Source: Crenobacter oryzisoli
Lineage (GTDB): Bacteria; Pseudomonadota; Gammaproteobacteria; Burkholderiales; Chromobacteriaceae
Direction: 5' to 3'
Length of the DNA stretch: 64,000 nucleotides
NCBI RefSeq assembly: GCF_030385785.1
Contig: NZ_JAUEDK010000001.1
Location: 151,055 to 215,054, forward strand
The position numbers were made by a program, and so were the translations under genes. The notes below the pieces were generated by a model. It was not told the origin of the DNA. It ran no database searches and worked only from the letters and a program-made list of their open reading frames with translations. Shown one piece after another: positions 1-8,414 of this stretch. Numbering within the stretch: the first letter of the stretch is position 1; every line of letters starts with the position of its first letter.

Positions 1-939
1 TTCGACATCGTAAGGGGTCTTGCCGCTACGGTCGGTCAGGTGTGCTTCGAAAGCCTTGAGCGTGGAGTCCTTGTCGTCCGGGTGCAGGCGCGATGCCCAG
101 CTATCGAGCACGTCGGGAAAGTCGGCCTGGTTCGCGAAGCCGAGCAACTGGCGGAACTGGCGCGACCACCAGAACGCATTCTTCGGATTGATCGGGTCGC
201 CGGCCACCACTTCCATGTCCCACAGCCCCTCTACCAGCAGCTCGCGCGCCAGTTCGAAGCGGGTCAGCGTCTTGTCGAGTTCGGCCTCGCGTGCGCGCTC
301 GTCGGTGATGTCAGCGAGCGAACCTGCCACGCGCAGCGGCACACCGGCTGCGTCACGCCGGGTGGCGCCGCGCGCGCGAAACCAGCGGTATTCACCGCTT
401 TTCAGCTGCAGGCGGTAGGTCACGTCGTACGGAGTACGACCGCTGCGGTCGTTGAGGTGAGCGGCGAATGCGTCGAGAGTGCGTTCGCGGTCTTCGTGGT
501 GCAGCCGGTTAGCCCAGCTGCCCAGCACGTTCGGGAAGTCGCGCTCGTCTTGAAAGCCCAGCATCTGCCGGAACTGCGGCGACCACCAGAAGGCGTTGGC
601 GGCATTGACTGGGTCGCCGGCCACTACCGTCATGTCCCATAGCCCTTCGCTGGACGCGGCGTTGACCAGGTCGAAACGCAGCTGCAGCTCGGCGGTGGTC
701 TGCCGCTGTGCGGCCAGTTGCTCCTGCGCCTGCACTTCGCGGCTGCTCAGCGTCTCGGTCTGCTCGCGGGCTGCCAAGAGGGCGGCGGCCAAGGTGTCCC
801 TATGGTGGCGCTGTGCCTGCAGCAGGGCGGATTCGCGGCCGTTACGGGGCGTCGGCCAAAGCGGCATCGCATCGGCCGAGCCGTTCGAAATGGCATTGGA
901 AAGAGCTTCTAGGAAAGAGCTGCGGACGAGCCAGGCCAT
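1..939 (-). CDS. Tandem-PAS sensory protein, N-terminal part
   Basis: The gene runs off the left edge, so only 313 N-terminal residues are visible. An Ala/Gln/Glu-rich, probably helical stretch of about 85 residues is followed by two very similar PAS_3-type domains (about 90-215 and 220 onward). Each opens with GLWDM..GDP.N..NAFWWS.QFR and carries SWA.RLH..D; the first closes with a PAC-like YRWFRARGA segment. No membrane segment or signal peptide is visible, so a cytoplasmic sensor is likely. In related bacteria such tandem PAS domains precede chemoreceptor, kinase or cyclic-di-GMP output domains; the output here lies outside the window. The ATG at 939 has AAAGGAA just upstream. The near-identity of the repeats suggests internal duplication. 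Confidence 0.8.
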   Translation of the reverse strand, partial: MAWLVRSSFLEALSNAISNGSADAMPLWPTPRNGRESALLQAQRHHRDTLAAALLAAREQTETLSSREVQAQEQLAAQRQTTAELQLRFDLVNAASSEGLWDMTVVAGDPVNAANAFWWSPQFRQMLGFQDERDFPNVLGSWANRLHHEDRERTLDAFAAHLNDRSGRTPYDVTYRLQLKSGEYRWFRARGATRRDAAGVPLRVAGSLADITDERAREAELDKTLTRFELARELLVEGLWDMEVVAGDPINPKNAFWWSRQFRQLLGFANQADFPDVLDSWASRLHPDDKDSTLKAFEAHLTDRSGKTPYDVE

Positions 940-1473
940 GGGAGATTCCTTTTGCAGAATTCGGCACGGTGCTGAGGGAGGATTTTATTCAGGACAACAT
1001 AGCAAATTACTCTGCTAATGACGTATGAATTTTTATTTGCGGGCTGTGAATTCGGACCGGGGGGTGGTGGCCTGTCATAAGACTTCCACTCGTCGCCAAT
1101 TCCTGGCTGTTTGTCACCATCCAAATGGGGGTGGCTCCCGGGGCAAACCGAGCAAGGCGTCGAACCCTGCCGCCTTCTTCCGCCTTTGTTCGGCCCGGCG
1201 CGGCGTTGTTGCGCCATTGCCGCACTCTTCTTTTTCCTGTGTCGGAACCGGGTTCCGTTTTCTCTTGGCCGCATTTTGCAAGGGTTTTGTCAGCCAGTTC
1301 TTCCAGCTCTCCATGAGTGCAAGCATATTTACGCAAGAAGCATCTTGATGCGATATGAAAATTCTTAAAATGGAATTGACATCCGTAATGTGGAATGTCC
1401 AAGATGTCTTTGGCTGGAGCAAATTCCTAAAGAACCGGATACACCGGGCATGGCCACCAAAGGAGAAAATTAG
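940..1473. other. Intergenic region upstream of the NCS2 permease
   Basis: A 534-base stretch without a convincing gene; the short frames on both strands lack family resemblance and good ribosome sites. It must hold the divergent promoters of the PAS protein (left) and the permease (right). The last 150 bases before the permease are AT-richer than the surroundings and contain a TTGACA at 1376-1381, but no matching -10 box at the right distance. I looked for a purine or xanthine riboswitch and could not recognise one. Confidence 0.4.
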
Positions 1474-2814
1474 ATGGAACAGTTGCTTTTCAAGGTGGAG
1501 GATCGTCCTCCGGCACTGACGAGTGTTCTGCTCGCGATGCAGCACTTGCTGGCGGCATTGGGTGGCATCATCGCGGTGCCCCTGGTGGTCGGGGGGGCGT
1601 TAAAGCTTCCGGCGGACCAGGTGGTGGCACTCGTTAACGCTGCGCTGCTGGGCTCGGGTATCGTCACGATCATCCAGTGCAAGGGGGTAGGGCCGATCGG
1701 CATCCGTCTGCCCTGCGTGATGGGAACCAGCTTCGCCTTCGTTGGCGCGGGGATCAGCGTCGGCCTTGAGCATGGCGTACCGGGGATTCTGGGCTCGTCG
1801 CTGGTGGGTTCGCTGGTGATGATCATCGGCAGCTACTTCATGCCGACGATACGCAAGCTGTTTCCGCACGCCGTGACCGGCGTTGTGGTGACCATGATCG
1901 GCCTGTCGTTGACGCCTGTGGCGATCGATTGGGCGGCGGGCGGCTTCGGCAGCAGCCATTACGGCGAGCCGGGCAATCTGGCGATTGCGGGTTTCGTGTT
2001 GCTGCTGGTCATCGCGCTGGTTCAGTGGGGCAAGGGCATCATTTCCGCGTCGGCGGTGGTGATCGGCATCGCCGTCGGCTATCTGGTCTGCCTGGCGCTG
2101 GGCAAGATCGACTTCACCCAGGTTCATCATGCCCCGGTCTTTGCGGTACCGCAGCCGATGCACTTCGGGTTGAGCTTCCCGATCTCTGGGATTGTTGCGA
2201 TGTCGATCGCCTTCCTGGTGACCATTGTCGAGACCACCGGCACCTTCATGGCGCTGGGTGCTGCGACGCAAACCGCGATGCCGGGCAAGAAGCTGGCGCG
2301 CGGCATTCTGTGCGATGGTGTGGGCTCGGCGTTCGCTGCGCTGATGTCCAGCCCACCAGTATCGACCTTTGCGCAGAATGTCGGCGTGGTGTCGCTGACC
2401 GGCGTGGCCAGCCGCCATGTGGTGGCGCTGACTGGCGTGATGCTGCTCTTGGCCGGGCTGTTCCCGGTGCTGGGGGCGCTGGTGGTGACGATTCCCCAGC
2501 CGGTGCTTGGTGGCGCGGGCCTGATGATGTTCGCGATGATCGTGTCGGCCGGTATCCAGATGCTCGGCAAGGTCGAGCACACCAAGCGCAACGGCCTGAT
2601 CATCGCCGTGTCCATCGGTTGCGGCCTGGCGGTGACCGTTCGTCCTGAGCTGCTCTCCAAGCTGCCGACCTTCGTGAAGGAGGTGTTCGGTTCGGGTATC
2701 ACCGTAGGCGCGCTGGTGGCGGTATCGCTCAACCTGCTGCTGCCGGGTCGTCCAGTCGATTTCGCCGAGGAGGAAGAAGGGGGAGCCATCGAGATCGCCC
2801 GCGAAGTGGCCTGA
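1474..2814 (+). CDS. NCS2 family nucleobase:cation symporter, probable xanthine/uracil permease
   Basis: A 446-residue, strongly hydrophobic inner-membrane protein of the length usual for the nucleobase:cation symporter-2 family. Visible family marks are the Gln-His pair in the first helix (AMQHLLAALGG), the VETTG motif in the middle (residues about 251-255, usually followed by Asp in xanthine carriers but by Thr here) and the signature QNVGVVSLTGVASR (about 307-320). It should import a purine or pyrimidine base with protons. The start is fixed by AAAGGAG nine bases before the ATG at 1474. It stands alone and is followed by a strong terminator at 2935-2961. Substrate (xanthine, uric acid or uracil) cannot be settled from sequence; the resemblance is closest to the xanthine branch. 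Confidence 0.88.
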   Translation: MEQLLFKVEDRPPALTSVLLAMQHLLAALGGIIAVPLVVGGALKLPADQVVALVNAALLGSGIVTIIQCKGVGPIGIRLPCVMGTSFAFVGAGISVGLEHGVPGILGSSLVGSLVMIIGSYFMPTIRKLFPHAVTGVVVTMIGLSLTPVAIDWAAGGFGSSHYGEPGNLAIAGFVLLLVIALVQWGKGIISASAVVIGIAVGYLVCLALGKIDFTQVHHAPVFAVPQPMHFGLSFPISGIVAMSIAFLVTIVETTGTFMALGAATQTAMPGKKLARGILCDGVGSAFAALMSSPPVSTFAQNVGVVSLTGVASRHVVALTGVMLLLAGLFPVLGALVVTIPQPVLGGAGLMMFAMIVSAGIQMLGKVEHTKRNGLIIAVSIGCGLAVTVRPELLSKLPTFVKEVFGSGITVGALVAVSLNLLLPGRPVDFAEEEEGGAIEIAREVA

Positions 2815-2934
2815 CCCGCCGACGGTCAGTGTGGTGCTCCCGGCCAGGCGCTCTGCTCAAGGGCTACTCGGCAAGGCCGTGCCACAACGCCGGAAGGCTT
2901 CGCGGGCACTTTGTTGTGTTGGCTGCTTTAATCC

Positions 2935-2961
2935 AACGCCCACCTGACTGGTGGGCGTTTT
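2935..2961 (+). terminator. Intrinsic terminator
   Basis: Ten-base-pair stem AACGCCCACC / GGTGGGCGTT with a five-base loop, followed by a short T run. It lies 120 bases after the permease stop. Confidence 0.8.
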
Positions 2962-3140
2962 GCATGGCCTGGCAGCATGAAGCGGTGGGAGTCGTGTCGA
3001 GTGCAGGCCGCAAGGTGGGTCGAATGGCGGGTATGCCGCTTGCTTGTCTTGGTCTGGACGCCGCGTCCCGATCGGGGACCGGCGTGTTGGGCGGGCCCCA
3101 TCACGGGCTTGCCGGTTGACCCATCCCGGAGACCCCCGAC

Positions 3141-3701
3141 ATGGATGCTATTCCTCTCTTGCCTGTTACTCTGCTGATTACCCGCCGGATCGATGCGACG
3201 CGCTACGCCGATTTTGTCGCCTGGACCGAGCGAGGAGAGCGCCTCGCCGGCACGTTTGCCGGCTATCTCGGCGCCGGGGTGTTTGCACCGCCACCGGGCA
3301 GTGATACCTATCAGATTCTGTTCCGTTTCGTCGACGAGGTCTGTCTCGCGCGTTGGGTCGATTCCCCGCAACGGCGCGCTTGGTTGGCCGAAGGCACCGC
3401 CCTGGTGCAGCAAAGCCAGGCGCACTGCGCGCGCGGTCTCGATCACTGGTTCGGCGCGACGCCGCCGCGCTGGAAGCAGGCAGTGATGATCTGGCTGGTG
3501 TTCTTCCCGGTGTCTCTGGGTTTCAACCTGCTGCTGGGCGAGATGCTGGGCAGCCTGCCGGTGTTCTGGCGGGTGCTGTTGAGTACGCTGGCCCTGACGC
3601 CGGCGATGGTGTTCGTGTTTATCCCGTTGAGCAGCCGTTTGCTGCATCGTTGGCTGCAGCCGCCGCCCTCCCTGCCGCTGGAGCGCGCGCACGGCGGCTG
3701 A
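3141..3701 (+). CDS. Membrane-anchored antibiotic-biosynthesis-monooxygenase (ABM) domain protein
   Basis: A 186-residue protein with an N-terminal ABM-like ferredoxin fold (about residues 5-100: TLLITRRIDATRYADFVAW, then a Tyr-Gln-Ile-Leu-Phe-Arg-Phe strand) followed by a WFG..PPRWKQA junction and two transmembrane helices (about 115-137 and 142-165). This layout is that of the COG3224 group, in which a small ABM domain is tethered to the inner membrane. No substrate is established for the group. The gene is monocistronic and converges on the diguanylate cyclase gene, 19 bases away. The ribosome site is weak (GGAGACC before the ATG). Confidence 0.7.
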   Translation: MDAIPLLPVTLLITRRIDATRYADFVAWTERGERLAGTFAGYLGAGVFAPPPGSDTYQILFRFVDEVCLARWVDSPQRRAWLAEGTALVQQSQAHCARGLDHWFGATPPRWKQAVMIWLVFFPVSLGFNLLLGEMLGSLPVFWRVLLSTLALTPAMVFVFIPLSSRLLHRWLQPPPSLPLERAHGG

Positions 3702-3720
3702 GCCGCAGGACGGCGCGAGT

Positions 3721-5292
3721 CTACTGCAGGCAGCTGGTGCGGTTGCGGCCCTGGTGCTTGGCGTCGTAGAGGGCCCGATCGGCGCGGGCGAACAGGCCTG
3801 CGAGGTCCCGGTCGCCCGGTCTGAGCTCGGCCACGCCGAGGCTGATCGTCATCATCACTTGGCCTGTGGGCAGCGCGACATCGAGGGCTTCGGCATGCCG
3901 GCGCAGTCGTTCGGCGATCCGCACGGCAGAGGACTGCGTCGTGTTTGGCAGCAGCACGGCAAATTCTTCGCCGCCGAGCCGGCTGCAGATGTCGGATTCA
4001 CGCAGCAGATCGCGCAGCATGTCTGCGAGGTGGCGTAGCGCCTGGTCGCCGGCAGGATGGCCGAAGCTGTCGTTGATGTGCTTGAAATGGTCGATGTCGA
4101 GCACGATCAGCGAGTAGGGGATGCCCTGTTGCAGGGCTTTCTGGATCAGCGGTTCGGCCTCGGCGAAGAAGGCGCGCCGGTTGTGCAGTTCGGTCAGCGA
4201 GTCGGTGGTGGCGAGGTGGCGCAGTTCGTCCTCGAGCTGCTGGCGGTTCGAATTATCGTAGACCCAGATCAGGCTGGCTGCCTCGCCGTTGATGGCCAGC
4301 GGCAGCACGGTGAGCAGACTGGGGAAGGGGCCGTCGATGCCGCGCAACACCGCTTCGCAGTCGCGCAGCTCCCGTTCGCGGCGGTAGCGTCGGTAGAGTT
4401 CGTAATAGCGTGTCGGGCAATCCAGCAGGGTCGGCAAGACGATGCGGTCAGGATAGTCGGTCAGTCCCAGCCGTTCGGCTAACGGCCGGTTGATGAACAG
4501 CGGACAGCCGTCGCTATCGCGGATGAGGCCAACACCGATCGGACTTGTCGTCAGGATCAGGCGCAGGCGTTCCTCGCTGTCGTGCAGAGCCCGCGTACGC
4601 TGCTCCACTTGCTGCTCCAGCGTGCTGTTGAGGCCGGCCAGGTGGCGCGATAGCCTCCGGGTGCGAAACAGCAGTATGGCAAGAAACGCCAACATCGCTA
4701 GCACGCTGATGCCAAGCCCGGCAAGCGCCCTGGCCAGGGTGGCGAAGTTGGCCTTGGTGCCGATCCGGTCGTTATCCACCACCTCGGTCATGTCCAGATG
4801 CACCTCGAGCGTCATCTGGTGGATCGCCTCCAGATGACTCTCAAGCTCGGTTTCGATCTTCCGCACCTGATGACGTGCCAGCTCCGGATCTTTCGGCAGT
4901 GCGGCCAGCTGTCGGCTCCAGCCGTCCAATCGCCTTTGCATTGCGATCATCTGCTGCCAGGTCGTGGCGGACATGTGCTGGTCGGTGCCGTATTCCTTGA
5001 GTATCTGGAAGCGGCTGGCCAGCAAGTCAAGACGCAGGCGTACCGTATCGACGGGGTCGCGGCCGAGCAGGTAGCCATCCATAGACTGATGAAAACGGAG
5101 GGCTTCGAGCTGCAGCTGGGTCGTGACCCAGAGGTTGTTTTTCAGCGTTGGTCGCGCCAGGCGGCTCACCTGGTTTTCGGCGATCTGCAACGCCGAGAAG
5201 GTCAGGCTTGCCATCGCCAGGGCGAGGGCACATAGCAAGCCGGAAAAGCAGAGCGAGCGGTTGCGCCAGCAGGGGATGGAAAGAGCGCTCAT
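3721..5292 (-). CDS. Membrane-bound diguanylate cyclase with PAS domain
   Basis: A 523-residue protein: transmembrane helix about 13-35, periplasmic helical sensor region about 36-185, second transmembrane helix about 190-210, a short coiled linker, a PAS-like domain about 240-345, and a C-terminal GGDEF domain. The catalytic loop is intact (RLGGEEF) and an RxxD product-inhibition site (RESD) stands five residues before it, so it should make cyclic di-GMP and be feedback inhibited. Its ATG overlaps the stop of the upstream periplasmic gene (ATGA, 5289-5292), so the two are translationally coupled. The secreted partner probably feeds the periplasmic sensor domain; that link is inference from gene order. 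Confidence 0.92.
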   Translation of the reverse strand: MSALSIPCWRNRSLCFSGLLCALALAMASLTFSALQIAENQVSRLARPTLKNNLWVTTQLQLEALRFHQSMDGYLLGRDPVDTVRLRLDLLASRFQILKEYGTDQHMSATTWQQMIAMQRRLDGWSRQLAALPKDPELARHQVRKIETELESHLEAIHQMTLEVHLDMTEVVDNDRIGTKANFATLARALAGLGISVLAMLAFLAILLFRTRRLSRHLAGLNSTLEQQVEQRTRALHDSEERLRLILTTSPIGVGLIRDSDGCPLFINRPLAERLGLTDYPDRIVLPTLLDCPTRYYELYRRYRRERELRDCEAVLRGIDGPFPSLLTVLPLAINGEAASLIWVYDNSNRQQLEDELRHLATTDSLTELHNRRAFFAEAEPLIQKALQQGIPYSLIVLDIDHFKHINDSFGHPAGDQALRHLADMLRDLLRESDICSRLGGEEFAVLLPNTTQSSAVRIAERLRRHAEALDVALPTGQVMMTISLGVAELRPGDRDLAGLFARADRALYDAKHQGRNRTSCLQ

Positions 5293-5789
5293 CGGACGGT
5301 GATGTGGTTGACCTGCCAGACAGCCTGGTTGTAATAGAATTGTATGTTCAGCGCTGGGTATTCATCGTAAGGATAGATGACGACCAGCGGTCCTTTGTCG
5401 CGAACCGGCATGTAATGTCCATCCACCTTGTAAGCCAGTATTGGGTCGTATTTGATGATGTCGGCAACGGCAATGTCGATCGCGTAATCGTTCAGCGCCG
5501 CTACATACACGCTGGTGCCGGTGGCACCGAGCTTGCCGAGCAGTGCCTTGATCGAGACGCCTTCCCACTGTTGCGGTGCATGGTGCCACTGGGTGGACGT
5601 GGTGATCCGGCGTATCGGCAGGGTGGAGAGCTGCTGTAGCGAGAAGGTCATCGGCTTGGTGGCCTTCGCTGATATGACGAGCGCCGGTTTATTGAGGTCC
5701 ACATTCAGGTCGGCAGCATAAGCGCAGCCGGTGCTGAAGAGGGCAAGAAGGACGGGAGCCGACAATGGTGAGAAAGAAAAAGGCGTCAT
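5289..5789 (-). CDS. Secreted molybdopterin-oxidoreductase-fold protein without catalytic cysteine
   Basis: A 166-residue exported protein with a signal peptide of about 25 residues (hydrophobic core, then CAYA-ADL). The mature part resembles the sulfite-oxidase/molybdopterin-binding fold of small periplasmic proteins often encoded beside GGDEF or kinase sensors (WEGVSIKALLGKLG, ALNDYAIDIAVAD, PYDEYPALNIQ). The mature sequence contains no cysteine, so it cannot hold molybdenum through the usual Cys ligand. It is therefore more likely a ligand-binding or signalling protein than an enzyme. It is the first gene of a two-gene operon with the diguanylate cyclase, overlapping it by four bases. Confidence 0.78.
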   Translation of the reverse strand: MTPFSFSPLSAPVLLALFSTGCAYAADLNVDLNKPALVISAKATKPMTFSLQQLSTLPIRRITTSTQWHHAPQQWEGVSIKALLGKLGATGTSVYVAALNDYAIDIAVADIIKYDPILAYKVDGHYMPVRDKGPLVVIYPYDEYPALNIQFYYNQAVWQVNHITVR

Positions 5790-6022
5790 TGTGGGGCTCC
5801 TGTGCTGCGGTCAAAGCGAAAACTGTCTATCAATCCGACGTTTTACCTGATGACGGCTTTGGAGTCGACTTTATGACAAAGGAATCAATACGTTATGCTA
5901 TTTATGAAATTTGTTGTTAAGTATTTGACGCTTTTGCGAAATGCTGTGTTTTGATGTTAAATCAATTGAAAGTTGGCTGATAATGACCAACTAAATCGGA
6001 AACGAAGCACCAAAAACGAATT

Positions 6023-6041
6023 GGGCCGGTTTTGCCGGCCC
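6023..6041 (-). terminator. Terminator of the 65-residue protein gene
   Basis: Seven-base-pair GC stem (GGGCCGG / CCGGCCC) seven bases beyond the stop at 6049-6051. On the minus strand it is followed by AATTCGTTTTTGG, a slightly delayed T run. Confidence 0.6.
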
Positions 6042-6048
6042 TATCGAT

Positions 6049-6246
6049 TTATTCATCTATTTCGCATGATGTAGGTTGACGCTTCGATACTTCGTCTCGA
6101 AGGGACAGGCGGTAGGCTTCGTCTTCTGCCATCGTGTGGAATGGATAAGGCCCTGCTTTACGTTTTCCCTGAGCCGCTTCGACCACGGCCCAGCCCACAA
6201 ACCCGCCATTCGGATCGAGTACCCGTTCGACGCGGTAGTGCGACAT
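6049..6246 (-). CDS. Small protein of unknown function (65 residues)
   Basis: Not recognised. A small soluble protein (starts MSHYRVERVLDPNGGFVGW) with mixed charged and aromatic residues, no signal peptide and no membrane helix. Coding is supported by an AGGTCACC ribosome-binding stretch before the ATG, a defined hairpin terminator directly after the stop, and typical codon use. It stands alone between the diguanylate cyclase operon promoter and the arginine transport operon promoter. Confidence 0.55.
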   Translation of the reverse strand: MSHYRVERVLDPNGGFVGWAVVEAAQGKRKAGPYPFHTMAEDEAYRLSLRDEVSKRQPTSCEIDE

Positions 6247-6762
6247 GGTGACCTCCGATGTTTGGTGGAGATGTTATTCTGGATTCAGTTTGGGAAACAT
6301 CAAGTTAGATTTTTTGTACATGGCATAGCTGTCCGGCGGGTCTGGTTGCGTGGGCCATCGTGGCAGTGTCGCGGACGCGGTAACAACGCTACAAAAGCAC
6401 CCGCCTTGCATTGCGCAAAAGCGACAGCCACGTATATAAAGGCAGCGATCCGGCTGGGAATGTTTGCAGAGAAAACTGGCTGCGCCTTCAATTTAACATG
6501 ATGATAAAAAACAGATTTTTTGTTGTTGGTGGTTGATTGTTGCGGTGCGCCATGGCGAGTGCTCCCTCGTTACTGGCAATTGTCTGACCGGGCAATAACT
6601 GAAACTATCGGCGCTCAGTGTCTCAGGGCTTTCTACGGCGCCCCCAAGAGCTGCCGGTCTGATGCACTTAACAGCCCCATAAGAATTGGCCACTGGGGGC
6701 GGCGTCCTGCCTGCCTCGGGACAGATGGCTGCTTTAAGCATGTCACGGAGAAAGTAGAAAGT
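6247..6762 (+). promoter_or_regulatory. Regulatory region upstream of aotJ, with possible ArgR sites
   Basis: 516 bases without a gene, AT-richer than neighbours. A TGTCGC at 6367-6372 followed nine bases later by AA, and an inverted GCGACA at 6421-6426, resemble half-sites of the Pseudomonas AraC-type ArgR (consensus TGTCGC-N8-AA). The regulator itself is encoded at the end of the operon, so autoregulation of aotJQMP-argR by arginine is plausible. The match is imperfect and the promoter position is not defined. Confidence 0.35.
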
Positions 6763-7533
6763 ATGAAGAAGCTCACCATCGCGGTTGTACTCGGCCTGGC
6801 GTCCGCCGGCGCTTTCGCTAAAGACTGGACCACCGTTCGTTTCGGTGTCGATGCCAGCTATGCCCCGTTTGAATCGAAAGCTCCGGATGGCAAGCTGGTT
6901 GGCTTTGACATCGACCTGGGCAACGCCATCTGTGCCAAGATGAAGGCCAAGTGCGTCTGGGTTGAAAACGACTTCGACGGCATGATCCCGGCGCTGAAGG
7001 CGAAGAAGTTTGATGGCATCCTGTCCTCGCTGTCGGTGACTGAGAAGCGCGCCGAACAGATCGCCTTCTCCGACAAGCTGTTCAATGCGCCGGTGCGCAT
7101 GGTGGCCAAGAAGGGCTCCACCCTGCTGCCGACCGCCGAGTCGCTGAAGGGTAAGCGCGTGGGCGTGGAGCAGGGCACCATCCAGGAAACCTACGCCAAG
7201 ACCTACTGGGAACCGAAGGGCGTGAGCGTGGTGCCGTACCAGAACCAGGATCTGGTGCTGGCTGACCTGGCCTCTGGCCGTCTAGACGCTTCGTTGCAGG
7301 ATGAAGTGCAGGCCGACTACGGCTTCCTGAAGAGCCCGCGTGGCCAGGGATTTGCCTTTGCCGGACCGGAAGTGAAGGATCCGAAGACCCTGGGTACCGG
7401 CACCGCCATCGGCCTTCGCAAGGAAGACACCGATCTGCGCCAGCAGATCAACAAGGCACTCGCCGCAATCCACAAAGACGGCACCTATCAGCGTCTGTCC
7501 AAGAAGTACTTCTCCTTCGACATCTACAACTGA
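6763..7533 (+). CDS. aotJ: Arginine/lysine/ornithine-type periplasmic binding protein
   Basis: A 256-residue solute-binding protein of ABC-importer family 3 with a clean signal peptide (MKKLTIAVVLGLASAGAFA). It closely follows the HisJ/ArgT/AotJ pattern: FGVDASYAPFES, LVGFDIDLGNAIC, SSLSVTEKRAEQIAFSD, GVEQGTIQETY, QDEVQADYGFL, GTAIGLRKED. These cover the ligand-carboxylate and amino-group binding positions. It should capture arginine, ornithine or lysine in the periplasm for the AotQMP transporter. A longer in-frame reading exists upstream, but the signal peptide and the GGAG at 6747-6750 fix the start at 6763. First gene of aotJ-aotQ-aotM-aotP-argR; Pseudomonas also has aotO, absent here. 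Confidence 0.9.
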   Translation: MKKLTIAVVLGLASAGAFAKDWTTVRFGVDASYAPFESKAPDGKLVGFDIDLGNAICAKMKAKCVWVENDFDGMIPALKAKKFDGILSSLSVTEKRAEQIAFSDKLFNAPVRMVAKKGSTLLPTAESLKGKRVGVEQGTIQETYAKTYWEPKGVSVVPYQNQDLVLADLASGRLDASLQDEVQADYGFLKSPRGQGFAFAGPEVKDPKTLGTGTAIGLRKEDTDLRQQINKALAAIHKDGTYQRLSKKYFSFDIYN

Positions 7534-7583
7534 TCGGTCGACTGCAGGCGGCCCTCGTATAATCGGGGCCGTTTGAAGGGGAT

Positions 7584-7621
7584 CCCGGCATGCCGCGCCC
7601 GGCCTGGGCGCGGTAGCCGGG
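7584..7621 (+). other. Strong intercistronic hairpin between aotJ and aotQ
   Basis: CCCGGC (7584-7589) pairs with GCCGGG (7616-7621) and CCGCGCCC (7593-7600) with GGGCGCGG (7606-7613), giving 14 GC-rich pairs with a small internal loop and a five-base loop. No T run follows, so it is not a classical terminator. In this position it would be expected to protect the 3' end of the binding-protein message and favour it over the permease genes. Confidence 0.65.
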
Positions 7622-7724
7622 TGTTATCCCTGTGTCGTGGCGGCTGGGGCATCTGCCCCCGCCCGTCGAAGTGCGCCCACATGCAAGTCCCTGCACGCTG
7701 TGGGGCGTTCGGAAGGAGTGAATC

Positions 7725-8414
7725 ATGTTTTTGGAAGGCTACGGGCCGCTGATCCTCACCGGTACCTGGGCGACGATCAAGCTGGCCGTGCTCTCGGTGT
7801 TGGCCTCGGTGCTGATCGGCCTGATCGGTGCCAGCTCCAAACTGTCGAATAACCGCCTGTTGCGTGGCATCGCAACCGGCTACACCACGCTGATCCGCAG
7901 CGTCCCCGACCTGGTGATCATGCTCTTGCTGTTTTACAGCCTGCAGCTGTTGCTCAACCAGGTAACCGACTGGTTGCACTGGGATCAGATCGACATCGAC
8001 CCGTTCATCGCGGGGGTGGTGACGCTGGCGTTCATCTACGGCGCCTACTTCACCGAAACCTTCCGCGGAGCGTTCCAGTCGGTGCCGCGTGGCCAGATCG
8101 AGGCCGCCGTGTCGTACGGCATGGCGCCGTGGAAGGTGTTCCACCGCATTCTGTTCCCGCAGATGATGCGTTTCGCGCTGCCGGGCATCGGCAACAACTG
8201 GCAGGTGCTGGTCAAGGCGACCGCGCTGGTGTCCATCATTGGTCTGTCCGACATCGTGAAAGCGACCCAGGACGCCGGCAAGAGCTCGATGCAGCTGTTC
8301 TATTTCACCCTGGTCGGCGCGCTGATCTATCTGGTGATCACCACCCTGTCTAACGGCGTGCTGATCTGGCTGGAGCAACGCTATTCCGCTGGCGTCAGAA
8401 AGGCCGAGCTATGA
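7725..8414 (+). CDS. aotQ: Basic amino acid ABC transporter permease
   Basis: A 229-residue inner-membrane permease of the HisQ type, with about five transmembrane helices and the EAA loop GQIEAAVSYGMAPWKVF near residues 125-145 that docks on the ATPase. The ATG at 7725 is preceded by GGAAGGAG. The stop overlaps the aotM start by four bases (ATGA), so the two permease subunits are co-translated and should form a heterodimer. It is separated from aotJ by a 191-base spacer holding the hairpin at 7584-7621. Confidence 0.92.
   Translation: MFLEGYGPLILTGTWATIKLAVLSVLASVLIGLIGASSKLSNNRLLRGIATGYTTLIRSVPDLVIMLLLFYSLQLLLNQVTDWLHWDQIDIDPFIAGVVTLAFIYGAYFTETFRGAFQSVPRGQIEAAVSYGMAPWKVFHRILFPQMMRFALPGIGNNWQVLVKATALVSIIGLSDIVKATQDAGKSSMQLFYFTLVGALIYLVITTLSNGVLIWLEQRYSAGVRKAEL

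Noticed and set aside
940..1473. Purine or xanthine riboswitch before the NCS2 permease
   Set aside because: The leader is long and AT-rich near the gene, but no conserved purine-aptamer junction sequence or defined stem set could be found.
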